A DNA stretch of 64,000 nucleotides from Chryseobacterium gleum (GCF_900636535.1 NZ_LR134289.1:3985001-4049000), one strand, 5' to 3'; positions 42,707 through 52,936 are shown, numbered from the stretch's first letter. The notes: generated by a model not told the origin, from the sequence alone. A program made the numbers and translations.

Positions 42707-45430
42707 TTATCTCATGAAATAATTAAAATAACTACAGCTTCCCATTAAACTCTTCGTTGTTTCGGTATCGGAATACTGCGCTTTCAGCTGAGCGAAATAG
42801 GTTCTGTATTTTTGATTTTTAAGTTGGTCCATTTCCTTTTGGCGTGCATCTTCTTTCTCAGACCATTTCGGATCAGAATAATCAAAATCTTTTGGTGCCT
42901 TCGCTTCATATTGGTAATATTTGCCTTGTTCAGCACTTGCCATCTGGAACAGGATTCTTGCTTTTTCTTCCTTGTTATTTGAAAGCTTAAGGGCTTTTTG
43001 ATAATAATTAATTGAAAGATCAAAATTATCAGGTTCAATATATGAAGTATCCAGGAAGTTTTTATAATAATACTGATAAGGATTCTTTCTGTCCGTATTC
43101 CAGAAGTCATATTTACCTCCGTTACTGTTATCAATATCCATCACAAATAACTGACGGTAATATCCTAAGATAGAAGTATTGTACAACAGGTTTCCGATAA
43201 GCTGATTCGCTTTTGCTGCCTTTTCGTCCGTACCGGATCCAATCTTCTTAAGCTGAATCAATGCATCGGCAAGCTCAAGTTTATTCATGCTTGTTTTGAT
43301 GAAAGGGAAGTCGGTATAATTTTCGGCTTCCATACTTTCGTTTTCAGGACTTCCAAAACTTTCCCATACATTATGCCCGAATACAAGATTTGAAATATTT
43401 TTAAATCCGTTGTATTCAGCAGGAGCATACTGTTTAGCTGTAACAGTCTGTCCTTCTTTTTCTGTCCATTCATAATTCTGTCTTGGAATACCGGCAAAGT
43501 TTTTTGCTTTTTCATAATAAGACTTCGCCTTTTCAAAGTCCGCAAGTCTCATGGCTCTGTCTCCGTAAATTGTATTGAAAAAGGCATCAATATCACCTAC
43601 ACTGTCCATATTTTTAGCAATGATCTGCTGTTCAAACTGGGTTTTATTAGGTTTTCTGTAAAATGCTTCCACACTCTTCACAAGGCTTGAGTTAGGGTTA
43701 TATTGCAGATCCGAAAGTTTGTTGTTCATCAGGAATGATTTTCCATCTTCGCCCTGAAGGAAATAACGGTTGGCGAGCACATCTTTAAGGAAATCAGCAG
43801 TAGACGGTACTTCACCGTAATAATCAAAATTATCAGTTGTGGCAGTATCCTTTTCTACCTTTTTCTCTACAAAATACTCCGCATAATCTTTCATCAGGCG
43901 GTCTTCATATGCTGCGTCAATTCTTGGCTGGGAAACGATATCATTCAGAACCTTCATTCTTTTGATTTCTTCCAGATATTCCGGATTGGTAGTTTTGATA
44001 TCGGTAAGGATTTCCGTACTTCCTTTGTAATCTTTTTTAAGGAATTTAAGGTAAGCATCTGCAATCTGCCAGAACTCATCCTTAGACTTTTCTTTGGTTT
44101 TGTCAGTGAACTTCTGAAGGTCGTCAAGATAGTCCTTCATTTTATCATCATAACCATAACCGGAAGTAGTATAGAACGGAATTCTGTTTGGGTTATCCAG
44201 TAACTCATCATCACTCTGATCTGTTTTACTTCCATCAGCGGTTTCTTTTTTAGATCCCCCGAACAGGTTTTTAAAGAATCTCACAATTTTTTGCCAGAAT
44301 GAAAGCTTTTCTTCCTTTACTTCAGTTGTGGAGGTAGCTTTGTCATCCTTTGAAGAGACATTGTTATCTGCTTTTCCTCTTTGTACGTAAGGACTTTTAG
44401 CCGCATCAGAATTGTAATAATACACTGGAAGGTAACTCCTTTCCAGCTCATTGATGCTTCTTGCAGCCATTACCTTCAGGATCTCAGAATCAGGATTGAT
44501 CTCATACATCTTTTCCATCGTAGGAATCGGGTTGTTGAAATCTTCATACCCTAAAAGGAAATAAGCCATATTCTTTTCTTCATTCGTTCCGGCTCTTTTC
44601 ATGATATTGCTGAAAGAGGCAGTATCTGAAAGCTTCATAGAGACAAATGCAGATTCCTTGCGGTCTTTGCTGTTCATGAATACCTGAAAGAAATTCCAGT
44701 TGGCATCGCTGTTCATTTCCAGCCCTCTTTGTGCCCCGGCAAGCTGATCAAGAGCCATGAAATATACCGTTCCTTTTAATTTGACAGGCGCAACATAAGT
44801 TTTGAAAGCCTGTACAGCAGAATCGTAATTTCTGGTATAATGATTCAGACGTACCAGCTGGTATCCGTAGCGCTGCTTGATTTCAGGATTTCTCGCTGCA
44901 TTATATAAAGACGTTAAAGCTGCAATGGTTTTATTGTAATCCAGAGCTGTTGCATTTTTCCTGTTGGCATCTCTGTCGTAGTAAAATGAATTTTCACTTT
45001 CGATATAATTGATGCTCATATAAGGCTCAAGATATTTGGCTTCAATCAAATAATCAATGCCTTCCTTATACTTCTGGTAAAATCCGGTTCCAAGCTTTTG
45101 TAAAAGAGGATTGGTCGGATTTCCGTTCTTTAAGGCATTCAGGTCGTTCATACTCACTTTATAGACCAGATTCTGAGTCTCAGTATAGCTAAGCTGATTG
45201 TTGAAAAACTTTTTCCATGTTTCAACGTTGTCATCAGGAATCAATGCCGGATTGTAACCTCCATAAAACCTGCTTGAATAGTTGTGCAGAAAGGGAAGAT
45301 AAGCTTTGTCTTTAATGATCGTTTGTGTAAAAAGGTTGAAGTAATCATAATCAGGATCCGACCATGCACAGGCATCAGATTGGGTATAGAAAAGTGATAC
45401 AACCGCAAGTGAAAGAATATACTTTTTCAT
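42707..45430 (-). CDS. Large secreted helical-repeat (TPR-like) protein, function unknown
   Basis: The 907-residue protein has a signal peptide and an early CAWSDPDYDY motif after cleavage near SDA. Most of the sequence is helical, with repeated patterns of the kind AxxxxxAxxAYxxAL and recurrent segments such as DFEKAKSYYEKAKNF, which suggest TPR or SEL1-like repeats. A Ser/Thr/Asp-rich linker (about 340-385) includes a strongly basic-hydrophobic stretch (LSFWQKIVRFFKNLFGG). No enzymatic motif is visible. It is followed downstream on the same strand only by the terminator. The gene immediately upstream encodes a lipoprotein that may be its partner. Confidence 0.72.
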   Translation of the reverse strand: MKKYILSLAVVSLFYTQSDACAWSDPDYDYFNLFTQTIIKDKAYLPFLHNYSSRFYGGYNPALIPDDNVETWKKFFNNQLSYTETQNLVYKVSMNDLNALKNGNPTNPLLQKLGTGFYQKYKEGIDYLIEAKYLEPYMSINYIESENSFYYDRDANRKNATALDYNKTIAALTSLYNAARNPEIKQRYGYQLVRLNHYTRNYDSAVQAFKTYVAPVKLKGTVYFMALDQLAGAQRGLEMNSDANWNFFQVFMNSKDRKESAFVSMKLSDTASFSNIMKRAGTNEEKNMAYFLLGYEDFNNPIPTMEKMYEINPDSEILKVMAARSINELERSYLPVYYYNSDAAKSPYVQRGKADNNVSSKDDKATSTTEVKEEKLSFWQKIVRFFKNLFGGSKKETADGSKTDQSDDELLDNPNRIPFYTTSGYGYDDKMKDYLDDLQKFTDKTKEKSKDEFWQIADAYLKFLKKDYKGSTEILTDIKTTNPEYLEEIKRMKVLNDIVSQPRIDAAYEDRLMKDYAEYFVEKKVEKDTATTDNFDYYGEVPSTADFLKDVLANRYFLQGEDGKSFLMNNKLSDLQYNPNSSLVKSVEAFYRKPNKTQFEQQIIAKNMDSVGDIDAFFNTIYGDRAMRLADFEKAKSYYEKAKNFAGIPRQNYEWTEKEGQTVTAKQYAPAEYNGFKNISNLVFGHNVWESFGSPENESMEAENYTDFPFIKTSMNKLELADALIQLKKIGSGTDEKAAKANQLIGNLLYNTSILGYYRQLFVMDIDNSNGGKYDFWNTDRKNPYQYYYKNFLDTSYIEPDNFDLSINYYQKALKLSNNKEEKARILFQMASAEQGKYYQYEAKAPKDFDYSDPKWSEKEDARQKEMDQLKNQKYRTYFAQLKAQYSDTETTKSLMGSCSYFNYFMR

Positions 45431-45509
45431 AGGGTTTGTAGTGTTTTTTTTAAAAGTTTATAATATTGTATGATAAGGTTCAGGCTGGCTGATCTCCATT
45501 TGCCGGAGA

Positions 45510-46487
45510 TTAAAATTTACGGTCTGACACAAATTTACTATCTAATTGATAATAAATAATATTAAAATGTGGTATTTTTTTCTGTAAAAAGTCAATAACG
45601 TCGTTAAGCTGTTCTTCAGATATTTCCTCAACCTTTATTTTAAAGCCTTTGTTTAAATAACTTCCAAAGTAGAAACCGTCTTTCAGAACTTCAGCTTCAT
45701 GATCGGATATCCTCTTAAAATCAGGATTCTCCAAATCTCGTTTTGATAAAGCATTAATCAGTTTGTGCTTGCCTAAATGGTTGGTGATAATTCCCCATGA
45801 GTAAATAGGAAGCGCCACTTCAATTTTCCTGATTGGATAGTCTTCCATTTTTGAAAGATAGCTTTTCAGGATATTCACATCCAGGATAGAATTTTTATCA
45901 GACTTTTCAAGGGGTGATGAAGTAGAGTAACACATTAGATATACTTTCTCTACGGGAGGAATGCCGGTTTGTTTTTTATCTTTAACCTGATGAAGGCGAA
46001 GCGTACAGGTTATTTGTTTTCCTGAGATTCTGTTGAGTTCCTTCAGAAATTTGAAATAATCATTTCTTGTTCCGGCGGTCCAGTCGCAGTCGATCTGAAT
46101 TTCATTATTGGTTTTCAGTTTATATTCTTCAGCTTTCTTCTGAACTAAAAGATGAATACTTTCAGCCAGAAATCCGATTTCTTCTGCAGAAATGCCCAGC
46201 AAAGTCTGATTGGTGATAAAAACCGTAGGAACAACCTGTTTTTCTGTCTGAAAACTCACATCTTTGGTAATCACTGCTACCGGCTGAAATTTCCCATTGA
46301 CTTTATCTACATCAAAGAATCTGGTATATAAATAAGGAACTGTTGCTTTTTCCAATGCTTTCTTTTCTGCATGGTCAAGCTTCAGTTTGGTTTTCCAGTA
46401 ATAAAATGTATAAGGATGATTTTCTTTCCTGCTGCATGATACCATAAGAAAGAGAAGAAATAGAAATAAAATTTTTAAATGTTTCAT
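45510..46487 (-). CDS. Lipoprotein, TIM-barrel-like (DUF3142-type?)
   Basis: The 325-residue precursor has lipobox MVSC (Cys18). The body alternates strands and helices with the glycosidase-like pieces IQIDCDWTAGTRNDYFKF, VYLMCYS and IEVALPIYSWG, reminiscent of a TIM-barrel such as DUF3142 or GH18-like proteins, but the acid/base residues are not certain. It lies 79 bp upstream of the large secreted protein on the same strand, so the two are likely one operon. Confidence 0.6.
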   Translation of the reverse strand: MKHLKILFLFLLFLMVSCSRKENHPYTFYYWKTKLKLDHAEKKALEKATVPYLYTRFFDVDKVNGKFQPVAVITKDVSFQTEKQVVPTVFITNQTLLGISAEEIGFLAESIHLLVQKKAEEYKLKTNNEIQIDCDWTAGTRNDYFKFLKELNRISGKQITCTLRLHQVKDKKQTGIPPVEKVYLMCYSTSSPLEKSDKNSILDVNILKSYLSKMEDYPIRKIEVALPIYSWGIITNHLGKHKLINALSKRDLENPDFKRISDHEAEVLKDGFYFGSYLNKGFKIKVEEISEEQLNDVIDFLQKKIPHFNIIYYQLDSKFVSDRKF

Positions 46488-46635
46488 TGGTGTAAATCAC
46501 CCTTCAAAATTAAAGATATTTTAGCAGAAAATAAACCGTAAAATCCCGGTGATTGGAAATTATAGGGTAGATAAGCAAAGAAATTTGTATTGTAATATTA
46601 TGATTTGTTCAAATGCAGTAGGTTGTATAACTATT

Positions 46636-46712
46636 CCCCTCCTATGGAGGGGTGTCAAATTTATAATTTGACGGGGTGGTTTTGACAAATAATAATAAAA
46701 CCACCCAAATAG
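46636..46712. repeat. Multi-hairpin intergenic repeat
   Basis: Three hairpins follow each other: CCCCTCC/GGAGGGG (46636-46652), GTCAAAT/ATTTGAC (46654-46672) and GGGTGGTTTT/AAAACCACCC (46674-46706). The last is followed by a CCAC/GTGG pairing and a short T tract. The CCCCTCC...GGGTGGT form is the kind of dispersed palindromic element common in flavobacterial intergenic DNA. It may also stop transcripts of the adjacent genes. Confidence 0.6.
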
Positions 46713-46736
46713 TGTGGCTTTTTAATATATTATTTA

Positions 46737-47159
46737 CTACTTGAAAAATTCACTTTCACAGGTGCAGGTCTCTTTAGTGATACTTTCACTGGATGAACAG
46801 CAGCCATCAAGATTCTTTACATTTCCTTTTTCATCGGTAAGGTAGATTTTTTCTTTGTCGAATTTCACAAAAAAGGTTTCCTCATATTTTTTAAAGACTA
46901 CTTTCATTACCTTATTAGGTGCATATTTTCCTGCATTGATGTCTTCCGTTGTTTCTTCCCCATTGGCCTGATTGATCTGAACATAGCCAAAATGTACATC
47001 ACCATTACTTTTTACATCCAGATAATAATGAGGAGTACCGGTGCCGCTATATCCTTTCAAAATATCAAAATTCCTGTATCCGATAAAAGGAACATCCGTT
47101 TGTTGTGCCCATGTAAAAATACTGATGCACAGAACTATTAAACTGAAAAATTTTTTCAT
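46737..47159 (-). CDS. Small secreted protein, function unknown
   Basis: The 140-residue precursor starts MKKFFSLIVLCISIFTWAQ. An earlier in-frame TTG five codons upstream is not needed. The mature part is a single beta-rich domain with FIGYRNFDI near the start and GKYAPNKVMKVVFKKYE in the middle, and Cys residues near the end (CCSSSESITKETCTCE). No family recognised. It is flanked downstream by the multi-hairpin repeat. Confidence 0.65.
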   Translation of the reverse strand: MKKFFSLIVLCISIFTWAQQTDVPFIGYRNFDILKGYSGTGTPHYYLDVKSNGDVHFGYVQINQANGEETTEDINAGKYAPNKVMKVVFKKYEETFFVKFDKEKIYLTDEKGNVKNLDGCCSSSESITKETCTCESEFFK

Positions 47160-47292
47160 ATCTATTTTTTTCAAAAGTAAAAATTTTTAAGCAAAGCATT
47201 CACCGTAAAAACACTGTTGTTTAAAATTAAAAAATTGTAAAAGAAATCTCTTTGATAAAATGAGTTGTGAATTTTGATTTGATGCATGTTTT

Positions 47293-47328
47293 TTATAAAA
47301 ACAAACCACTCCTAAAAGAAGTGGCTTT
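47293..47328 (-). terminator. Terminator of the glp operon
   Basis: A CCACT/AGTGG stem with short extensions is followed on the minus strand by TTTGTTTTTAT. It lies just past the last gene of the glycerol operon. Confidence 0.65.
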
Positions 47329-47350
47329 CTATCATTGCGTATGAATCAGT

Positions 47351-48163
47351 TTAAAAAATAGTTGCTGCAAGCTGAATTCTTGCAAATCTATTAGAAGGAT
47401 TCCACATCGCCATCATTGATACCGGAAGACTGTAATGATCTGTAATCTTAACAACTTTTCCTGCTTTTACTCCTACATTGACAATGTCAAAACTGTTTTT
47501 GCCGTTGCCGTACAAAAAGGTTTTATCATTAAGAGCAAATCCGGCCCCCACAAATGCATCCAGATTGACTTTCTGTCCCTTAATAACAGGATAGCTTGCC
47601 TGAACGTAAGTAGAGTATCTGTTTTTCTTGTAGCTTCCGTCAGGTTCCAGAATTACTTCTCCGGCATTGGCCCCTCCGTACAGCATGATATCCGCTTCAA
47701 TATTGATCGGGAATGAAGGCCCGAAAGTATAATTGGTTCTTAAATCAATAATATGGGCAGTTCTTCTCTGTGAATAACTGAAAATGTCATCTGCCGCCAC
47801 TGCGGTATTGATGTTCCTGGAATTATAAAGATCCCATAATCCAATATAAAAACGTCCGTCAGAATATTGAACATAATAATTGATCTCTTTATAATGGGTG
47901 TTGTCCTTATCATCGGCTAATGCAGAAGCTCCCCAGATTCCTACCTTCCATTTTTTCTCTGCATCCAGGGCGTAAGAAAGATTCCCCATCACGACAGGTT
48001 TATCCGTAATGATAAGCCCTCTCCATAAGTGATTGTTCTGAATGTTGGCCGTAAAATCAAGTCTTCCTTCTCTGGTATCCTTGGTTTCACCATTTTCCTG
48101 TGAAAATAATCTTCCTGTGCCTAAAGCAAGAACGAAGATTCCCTTTAAGATTTTTCTCATCAT
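47351..48163 (-). CDS. Outer-membrane beta-barrel protein of the glycerol operon
   Basis: The 270-residue precursor starts MMRKILKGIFVLALGTG and is cleaved near RLFSQ; the ATG pair at 48163/48160 lies 5 bp beyond the glpF stop. The mature part alternates aromatic strands (LWRGLIITDKPVVMGNLSY, YVQASYPVIKG) and ends in LAATIF, a barrel-type C-terminus. The last gene of glpD-glpK-glpF, it may be a porin for glycerol or a glycerophosphodiester-derived substrate. The substrate is inferred from context. Confidence 0.72.
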   Translation of the reverse strand: MMRKILKGIFVLALGTGRLFSQENGETKDTREGRLDFTANIQNNHLWRGLIITDKPVVMGNLSYALDAEKKWKVGIWGASALADDKDNTHYKEINYYVQYSDGRFYIGLWDLYNSRNINTAVAADDIFSYSQRRTAHIIDLRTNYTFGPSFPINIEADIMLYGGANAGEVILEPDGSYKKNRYSTYVQASYPVIKGQKVNLDAFVGAGFALNDKTFLYGNGKNSFDIVNVGVKAGKVVKITDHYSLPVSMMAMWNPSNRFARIQLAATIF

Positions 48164-48168
48164 TTGTC

Positions 48169-48900
48169 TTATTTTAAAAATCCATATAATACTGCTGCGA
48201 TAATAGCTCCTGTAATAGGACCTACTACAGGAATCCACGCATATCCCCAATCACTGCTTCCCTTTACAGGTAAAATGGAATGCATGATTCTTGGAGCAAG
48301 ATCTCTTGCCGGGTTAATGGCATATCCTGTAGTTCCTCCCAGAGATAAACCGATTGCCCAAACTACAAAGGTAACAGGAATCGCTCCGATGGAACCAAGG
48401 CCTACTTTGGCCGTTGGATCTGCCTGCAGGGAAATACTTGGATCTGCAAAGTAAAATACGCAGAATACCAGTACAAACGTTCCGATGATCTCACTGATAA
48501 GATTGGAAGATGTTTTTCTTATCGCAGGCCCGGTACTGAAGCATGCCAGCTTCGCACCTTCGTCCTCCGTAATAGCAAAATGATCTTTATGAAACAGCCA
48601 TACTAAAAATGCACCCAGCATTCCTCCTATCATTTGCGCTGCGATATAGGAAGGAACAAGGTCCCATGAGAATTTTCCTGCAACAGCAAGGCCAATGGTT
48701 ACTGCCGGATTCAGGTGGGCCCCACTTATTGGCCCTGCAACGGTTACTCCCACAAAAACGGCCAATGCCCACGCGGTAGTAATAACAATCCATCCGGAAT
48801 TATTTCCTTTCGTATCTTTTAAGACAACATTGGCTACAACACCGTTGCCTAACAATATAAGAAGCATCGTACCGATAACTTCTGCAATAAATGGGGTCAT
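48169..48900 (-). CDS. glpF: Glycerol facilitator (MIP/aquaglyceroporin)
   Basis: The 243-residue channel lets glycerol diffuse into the cell. Both half-helices carry the MIP motifs: AHLNPAVT and AINPARD, and the Asp after NPAR is the residue typical of glycerol facilitators rather than water channels. Six hydrophobic segments fit the family. It follows glpK by 23 bp. Confidence 0.92.
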   Translation of the reverse strand: MTPFIAEVIGTMLLILLGNGVVANVVLKDTKGNNSGWIVITTAWALAVFVGVTVAGPISGAHLNPAVTIGLAVAGKFSWDLVPSYIAAQMIGGMLGAFLVWLFHKDHFAITEDEGAKLACFSTGPAIRKTSSNLISEIIGTFVLVFCVFYFADPSISLQADPTAKVGLGSIGAIPVTFVVWAIGLSLGGTTGYAINPARDLAPRIMHSILPVKGSSDWGYAWIPVVGPITGAIIAAVLYGFLK

Positions 48901-48923
48901 ATAAGTTTTTTTTAATAAGTGAG

Positions 48924-50420
48924 TTAATCTTCAATCCAGCTTTGAGCGCTTTTTACAGCTTTCTTCCAGAAGTGGGTCATTTTATTTACCTTCTCTCTGT
49001 CCAGTTGAGGGTGGAAGTCTTTATCTACAATCCATTGTTCCTGGATTTCGTCAATACTTTTCCAATATCCTACTGCAAGTCCTGCAAGGTAGGCTGCTCC
49101 AAGAGCTGTAGTTTCCAATGTTTTGGGTCTTGTAATTTTGAATCCGAAAAGATCAGACTGGATCTGCATCAGAAGATCACTTGCAGAGGCACCGCCGTCT
49201 ACTCTTAATTCAAGGCTGGCTCTTCCGGAATCAGCTTCCATTGCTTTTACAATCTCGTATACCTGAAATGCAATCCCTTCCAGGGTAGCTCTGGCGATAT
49301 GGGCATCGGTAGTTCCGCGGGTAATCCCTACAATCGTTCCGCGCGCATACTGATCCCAGTAAGGAGCACCAAGACCGGTTAATGCAGGAACGAAATAAAC
49401 ACCGCCATTATCTTCTACAGAAGCAGCCAGTTCGTTTACCTGCTCGGAAGAATGAATAAGCTTAAGACCATCTCTCAGCCATTGAATAGCGGCACCTCCT
49501 ACGAATACACTTCCTTCCAGTGCATAGTTAACCTCTCCATTAATTTTCCATGCTACAGTAGTAAGAAGGTTGTTTTTAGAAGAAACAGCTTCCGTTCCTG
49601 TGTTCATTAGCAGGAAGCATCCTGTTCCGTAAGTATTTTTTACCATACCCGGAGTGGTGCACATCTGCCCGAATAAGGCTGCCTGCTGGTCTCCGGCAAT
49701 ACCTGCGATCGGAATTTTGGTAGAGAACAGGGTAGTAGCGGTCTCTCCATATATTTCGCTGCTTTGCTTCACTTCCGGGAGAATATTTTTAGGAATATCA
49801 AATAGCTCTAATAAGTCATTATCCCATTCCAGAGTGTGAATATTCAGAAGCATGGTTCTGCTGGCATTGGAAACGTCTGTGATGAACATTTTTCCACGGG
49901 TAAGTTTCCAAACAAGCCAGGTATCAACAGTTCCGAAACACAATTTTCCTTCTTCAGCTTTTTGTCTTGCTCCTTCTACATGATCAAGAATCCATTTTAG
50001 CTTGGTGGCTGAAAAGTAGGCATCCAAAACAAGTCCTGTTTTTTCTTTGATGGTTTCAGTGTGTCCCTGTTCTTTCAGTTCATCGCAGTATTTTGAAGTT
50101 CTGCGGTCCTGCCATACAATGGCATTGTAGATCGGTTCACCGGTTTCTTTATCCCATACAATGGTGGTTTCACGCTGATTGGTAATTCCGATAGCAGCAA
50201 CTTCCAGTCCGGAGATCCCTGCTTTCGCTATCACTTCTGCTGCTACGGAGATCTGTGAAGACCAGATTTCATTCGGATCGTGTTCTACCCATCCCGGAGT
50301 AGGGAATATCTGTCTGAAATCTTTCTGAGATACATATTTGATTTCTCCACTATGGTTGAAGAGAATCGCTCTGGAGGAAGTTGTCCCCTGGTCTAGAGCG
50401 AGGATAAGCTTTTCATTCAT
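48924..50420 (-). CDS. glpK: Glycerol kinase
   Basis: The enzyme phosphorylates glycerol to sn-glycerol-3-phosphate. The 498-residue protein has the FGGY kinase start [14 protein letters not shown], the [20 protein letters not shown] strand, the IQWLRDGL and [11 protein letters not shown] segments, and the C-terminal signature [16 protein letters not shown]. Normal length for GlpK. It sits 10 bp after glpD. Confidence 0.95.
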   Translation of the reverse strand: MNEKLILALDQGTTSSRAILFNHSGEIKYVSQKDFRQIFPTPGWVEHDPNEIWSSQISVAAEVIAKAGISGLEVAAIGITNQRETTIVWDKETGEPIYNAIVWQDRRTSKYCDELKEQGHTETIKEKTGLVLDAYFSATKLKWILDHVEGARQKAEEGKLCFGTVDTWLVWKLTRGKMFITDVSNASRTMLLNIHTLEWDNDLLELFDIPKNILPEVKQSSEIYGETATTLFSTKIPIAGIAGDQQAALFGQMCTTPGMVKNTYGTGCFLLMNTGTEAVSSKNNLLTTVAWKINGEVNYALEGSVFVGGAAIQWLRDGLKLIHSSEQVNELAASVEDNGGVYFVPALTGLGAPYWDQYARGTIVGITRGTTDAHIARATLEGIAFQVYEIVKAMEADSGRASLELRVDGGASASDLLMQIQSDLFGFKITRPKTLETTALGAAYLAGLAVGYWKSIDEIQEQWIVDKDFHPQLDREKVNKMTHFWKKAVKSAQSWIED

Positions 50421-50430
50421 GTATATAGTG

Positions 50431-52029
50431 CTAATTTAGGTTGATAACTTTAGGTGAATAAGGAGTCAGTAAATATCCTTTTGCCAGTTCAATGAATTCA
50501 TTTTCCTGCTGCTGAGCCCATTCTTCAGAATATCCTTTTTCTTCAGCAATAATTCTTGCTACATTATGAGCACTGTCTATTGCTGCTCTCGCATCCAGGA
50601 ACAACAAACGGACTCTTCTTGCCAGGATATCTTCAATCGTTTCTGCCATTTCTGCTCTCACTGCCCATACAATTTCAGCTACAGTGAAAGGGTGGTCCGG
50701 GTGGATCTTTTGTGCATAACGAGGGTTGCTTTCCTGCAATGCTTTTATGGCTGGAATGTCAGATCCATACACATAAAGGTGGTTGGTTCTGTCTACCTGT
50801 TCAGGTTTTACATTTCCGTGGATGGACATATGCTCTGTTTTTGATGGGCTGTTTCCCAACCTGTGAACTTTCATAGCTTCATCTACGGTATCTTCCGCCA
50901 TTTTACGGTAGGTGGTCCACTTTCCTCCGATAATGGAAACCAATCCTGTTTCTGAAGTAATCACTTTGTGGCTTCGGGAAACTTCTTTTGTGCTTTTGCT
51001 TCCGTCTTTGGGAGCGGCAAGAGGACGAAGGCCTGCGAAAACAGATTTAACATCTTCACGTGTTGGTTTTTTAGCAAGATATTGTCTGGCTGTATTTAAA
51101 ACGAAGCTTATTTCCTCTTCCAGTGCTCGAGGTTCAAAGCTTTCATTTTCAAGAAGAGTGTCTGTGGTTCCCACTAAAGCCCGGTCATGCCATGGCACAA
51201 CAAATAAAACCCTGCCGTCTGAAGTTTTCGGAATCATGATCGCATCATCACTTTTCAGGAAGGATTTGTCCAGTACGAGATGGATCCCCTGGCTTGGTAC
51301 AACAAGTTTACCATGCTTAGGGTTGTTCATATTCAGGATATCATTCGTGAATACGCCGGTTGCATTGATAACTACTTTACCATGAATCTGATATTGCTGT
51401 TTGGAAAACTGGTCTTCTGCAACAACACCGATTATTTTATCAGAAGCGTCTTTTAAAAGGTTGATTACTTTTACATAGTTGACTGCACTTCCGCCTTTTT
51501 CAATAATAGTTTGGGTAAGGTTGATCGCAAGTCTTGCATCGTCAAACTGTCCGTCCTGGTAAACAACACCGCTCATTAAGTGGTTTTGTTCAATAGTAGG
51601 AAGCTTTTCGACTGTCTTTGATTTGCTGATGTATTTTGTTTTACCCAAACTCAGCTTTCCGGCAAGGAAATCATAAACAGACAATCCTATTTTATAATAG
51701 ATTCCTCCCCACCATGTGTAGTTGGGAATAATAAAAGACTGATTTTTTACGATATGTGCTGCATTTTTTGCCAGAAGTCCTCTTTCCTTTAATGCTTCTT
51801 TTACCAATCCGACATCTCCCTGGGCAAGATATCTTACTCCACCGTGTACCAATTTGGTACTTCTGCTGGAAGTTGCTTTTGCGAAATCGTGAGATTCAAG
51901 CAATAAAGTTTTGAATCCCCTGCTTACCGCATCTAATGCTGAACCTAAACCACTGGCTCCTCCTCCTATGACAATAAAGTCCCATTCTTTTACATTGGTT
52001 AATTTACTGAGTTCTTCGTTTCGTTTCAT
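50431..52029 (-). CDS. glpD: Glycerol-3-phosphate dehydrogenase/oxidase
   Basis: This FAD enzyme oxidises glycerol-3-phosphate to DHAP. The 532 residues contain the N-terminal FAD-binding motif [20 protein letters not shown], the substrate region [24 protein letters not shown], and a C-terminal GlpO-type domain (about 385-530). First gene of the operon. Its promoter and a candidate operator lie in the 77 bp upstream, shared with glpR. Confidence 0.94.
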   Translation of the reverse strand: MKRNEELSKLTNVKEWDFIVIGGGASGLGSALDAVSRGFKTLLLESHDFAKATSSRSTKLVHGGVRYLAQGDVGLVKEALKERGLLAKNAAHIVKNQSFIIPNYTWWGGIYYKIGLSVYDFLAGKLSLGKTKYISKSKTVEKLPTIEQNHLMSGVVYQDGQFDDARLAINLTQTIIEKGGSAVNYVKVINLLKDASDKIIGVVAEDQFSKQQYQIHGKVVINATGVFTNDILNMNNPKHGKLVVPSQGIHLVLDKSFLKSDDAIMIPKTSDGRVLFVVPWHDRALVGTTDTLLENESFEPRALEEEISFVLNTARQYLAKKPTREDVKSVFAGLRPLAAPKDGSKSTKEVSRSHKVITSETGLVSIIGGKWTTYRKMAEDTVDEAMKVHRLGNSPSKTEHMSIHGNVKPEQVDRTNHLYVYGSDIPAIKALQESNPRYAQKIHPDHPFTVAEIVWAVRAEMAETIEDILARRVRLLFLDARAAIDSAHNVARIIAEEKGYSEEWAQQQENEFIELAKGYLLTPYSPKVINLN

Positions 52030-52031
52030 AA

Positions 52032-52053
52032 ATGTTTCGTTTATGTTTCGTTT
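52032..52053. promoter_or_regulatory. Candidate GlpR operator
   Basis: ATGTTTCGTTT is repeated twice without a gap (52032-52042 and 52043-52053), and related TTCGTTT copies continue into the start of glpD. The repeats lie between the glpD -7 box and its ATG, where a DeoR-type repressor could block transcription. Confidence 0.5.
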
Positions 52054-52054
52054 T

Positions 52055-52082
52055 CAAATATATAAATTAAAAATGAAAGCAA
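52055..52082 (-). promoter_or_regulatory. Promoter of the glp operon
   Basis: TATATTTG on the minus strand (52062-52055) matches TAnnTTTG; TTG at 52082-52080 lies 17 bp upstream. Confidence 0.55.
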
Positions 52083-52145
52083 AAAGAAAATAAATGAAAT
52101 TTTAAGATGTCGGAAAAAATCGGTAATTTTGAGGAAACGAATAAA

Positions 52146-52910
52146 ATGGAAAAGCTATTACCAAGGCAGGATGAAATACTTAAAGAGCTGGATGATAAAG
52201 GGCATGTGCTTGTGCAGGATTTGTGTGAAAAGCTCAATGTATCTTCGGTTACGATTCGAAAGGATCTGAACTATCTCGAAAGTCTGGGGCTTCTTTTCAG
52301 GAATCATGGAGGAGCAAGTAAGCAGGTAAGGTATGCTTATGAAAAGAATGTAGGGGAGAAAGAAAATATTAATGTAGAGGCGAAGCAGGCTATTGCAAGG
52401 GCTGCACTTCCATTGATCCAGGAGAATGACTGTATTATATTGGCGTCAGGAACTACAATGCATTATCTTGCGAGAATGTTGATGAACTTCGGTCCGCTTA
52501 CAGTGTTGACATCCTCTTTACGGGTGGCAATTGAGCTTTGCAATAATCCTAATATTAATGTGATCCAGTTGGGAGGGGAAGTGAGGAAAAGCTCAACTTC
52601 CATTGTAGGGTCTATTTCAGAAGGAATTCTCAAACAGTTTTCCTGCAATAAACTTTTTCTGGGTGTAGACGGGATTGATCTTGAATTTGGAATCAGTACT
52701 TCCAATGCTGCAGAGGCACATCTTAATCAGGTTATGATCGAATGTGCGGATAAGACCGTGGTTTTGGCGGATTCCTCAAAATTAAATAAGAAAGGTTTCG
52801 GGAAGATCGCTTCACTGGATGAAGTAGATTATCTGATTACAGATGATGGCATAGGTAAGGAAGATAAGTCCGCATTGGAAGAAAGGGGAGTTACAGTTAT
52901 TGTAAAATAA
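52146..52910 (+). CDS. glpR: DeoR-family repressor of the glycerol genes
   Basis: The 254-residue regulator starts MEKLLPRQDEILKELDDKGHV, with an N-terminal DeoR HTH (about 8-60, VSSVTIRKDLNYLE) and a DeoRC sensor domain (about 75-250) with the family motifs GTTMHYLARM and FLGVDGIDLEFGIST that bind a phosphorylated ligand, probably glycerol-3-phosphate. A frame opening 13 codons earlier (52107) is possible, but a -7 box TAATTTTG at 52124-52131 lies between the two starts. It is divergent from glpD with the candidate operator between them. Confidence 0.88.
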   Translation: MEKLLPRQDEILKELDDKGHVLVQDLCEKLNVSSVTIRKDLNYLESLGLLFRNHGGASKQVRYAYEKNVGEKENINVEAKQAIARAALPLIQENDCIILASGTTMHYLARMLMNFGPLTVLTSSLRVAIELCNNPNINVIQLGGEVRKSSTSIVGSISEGILKQFSCNKLFLGVDGIDLEFGISTSNAAEAHLNQVMIECADKTVVLADSSKLNKKGFGKIASLDEVDYLITDDGIGKEDKSALEERGVTVIVK

Positions 52911-52936
52911 GCTACATTTAGCTTGATCAAATAGTT

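Noticed and set aside
52107..52145. Upstream start of glpR
   Set aside because: A -7 box TAATTTTG lies at 52124-52131, inside this extension, so transcription probably begins after it.
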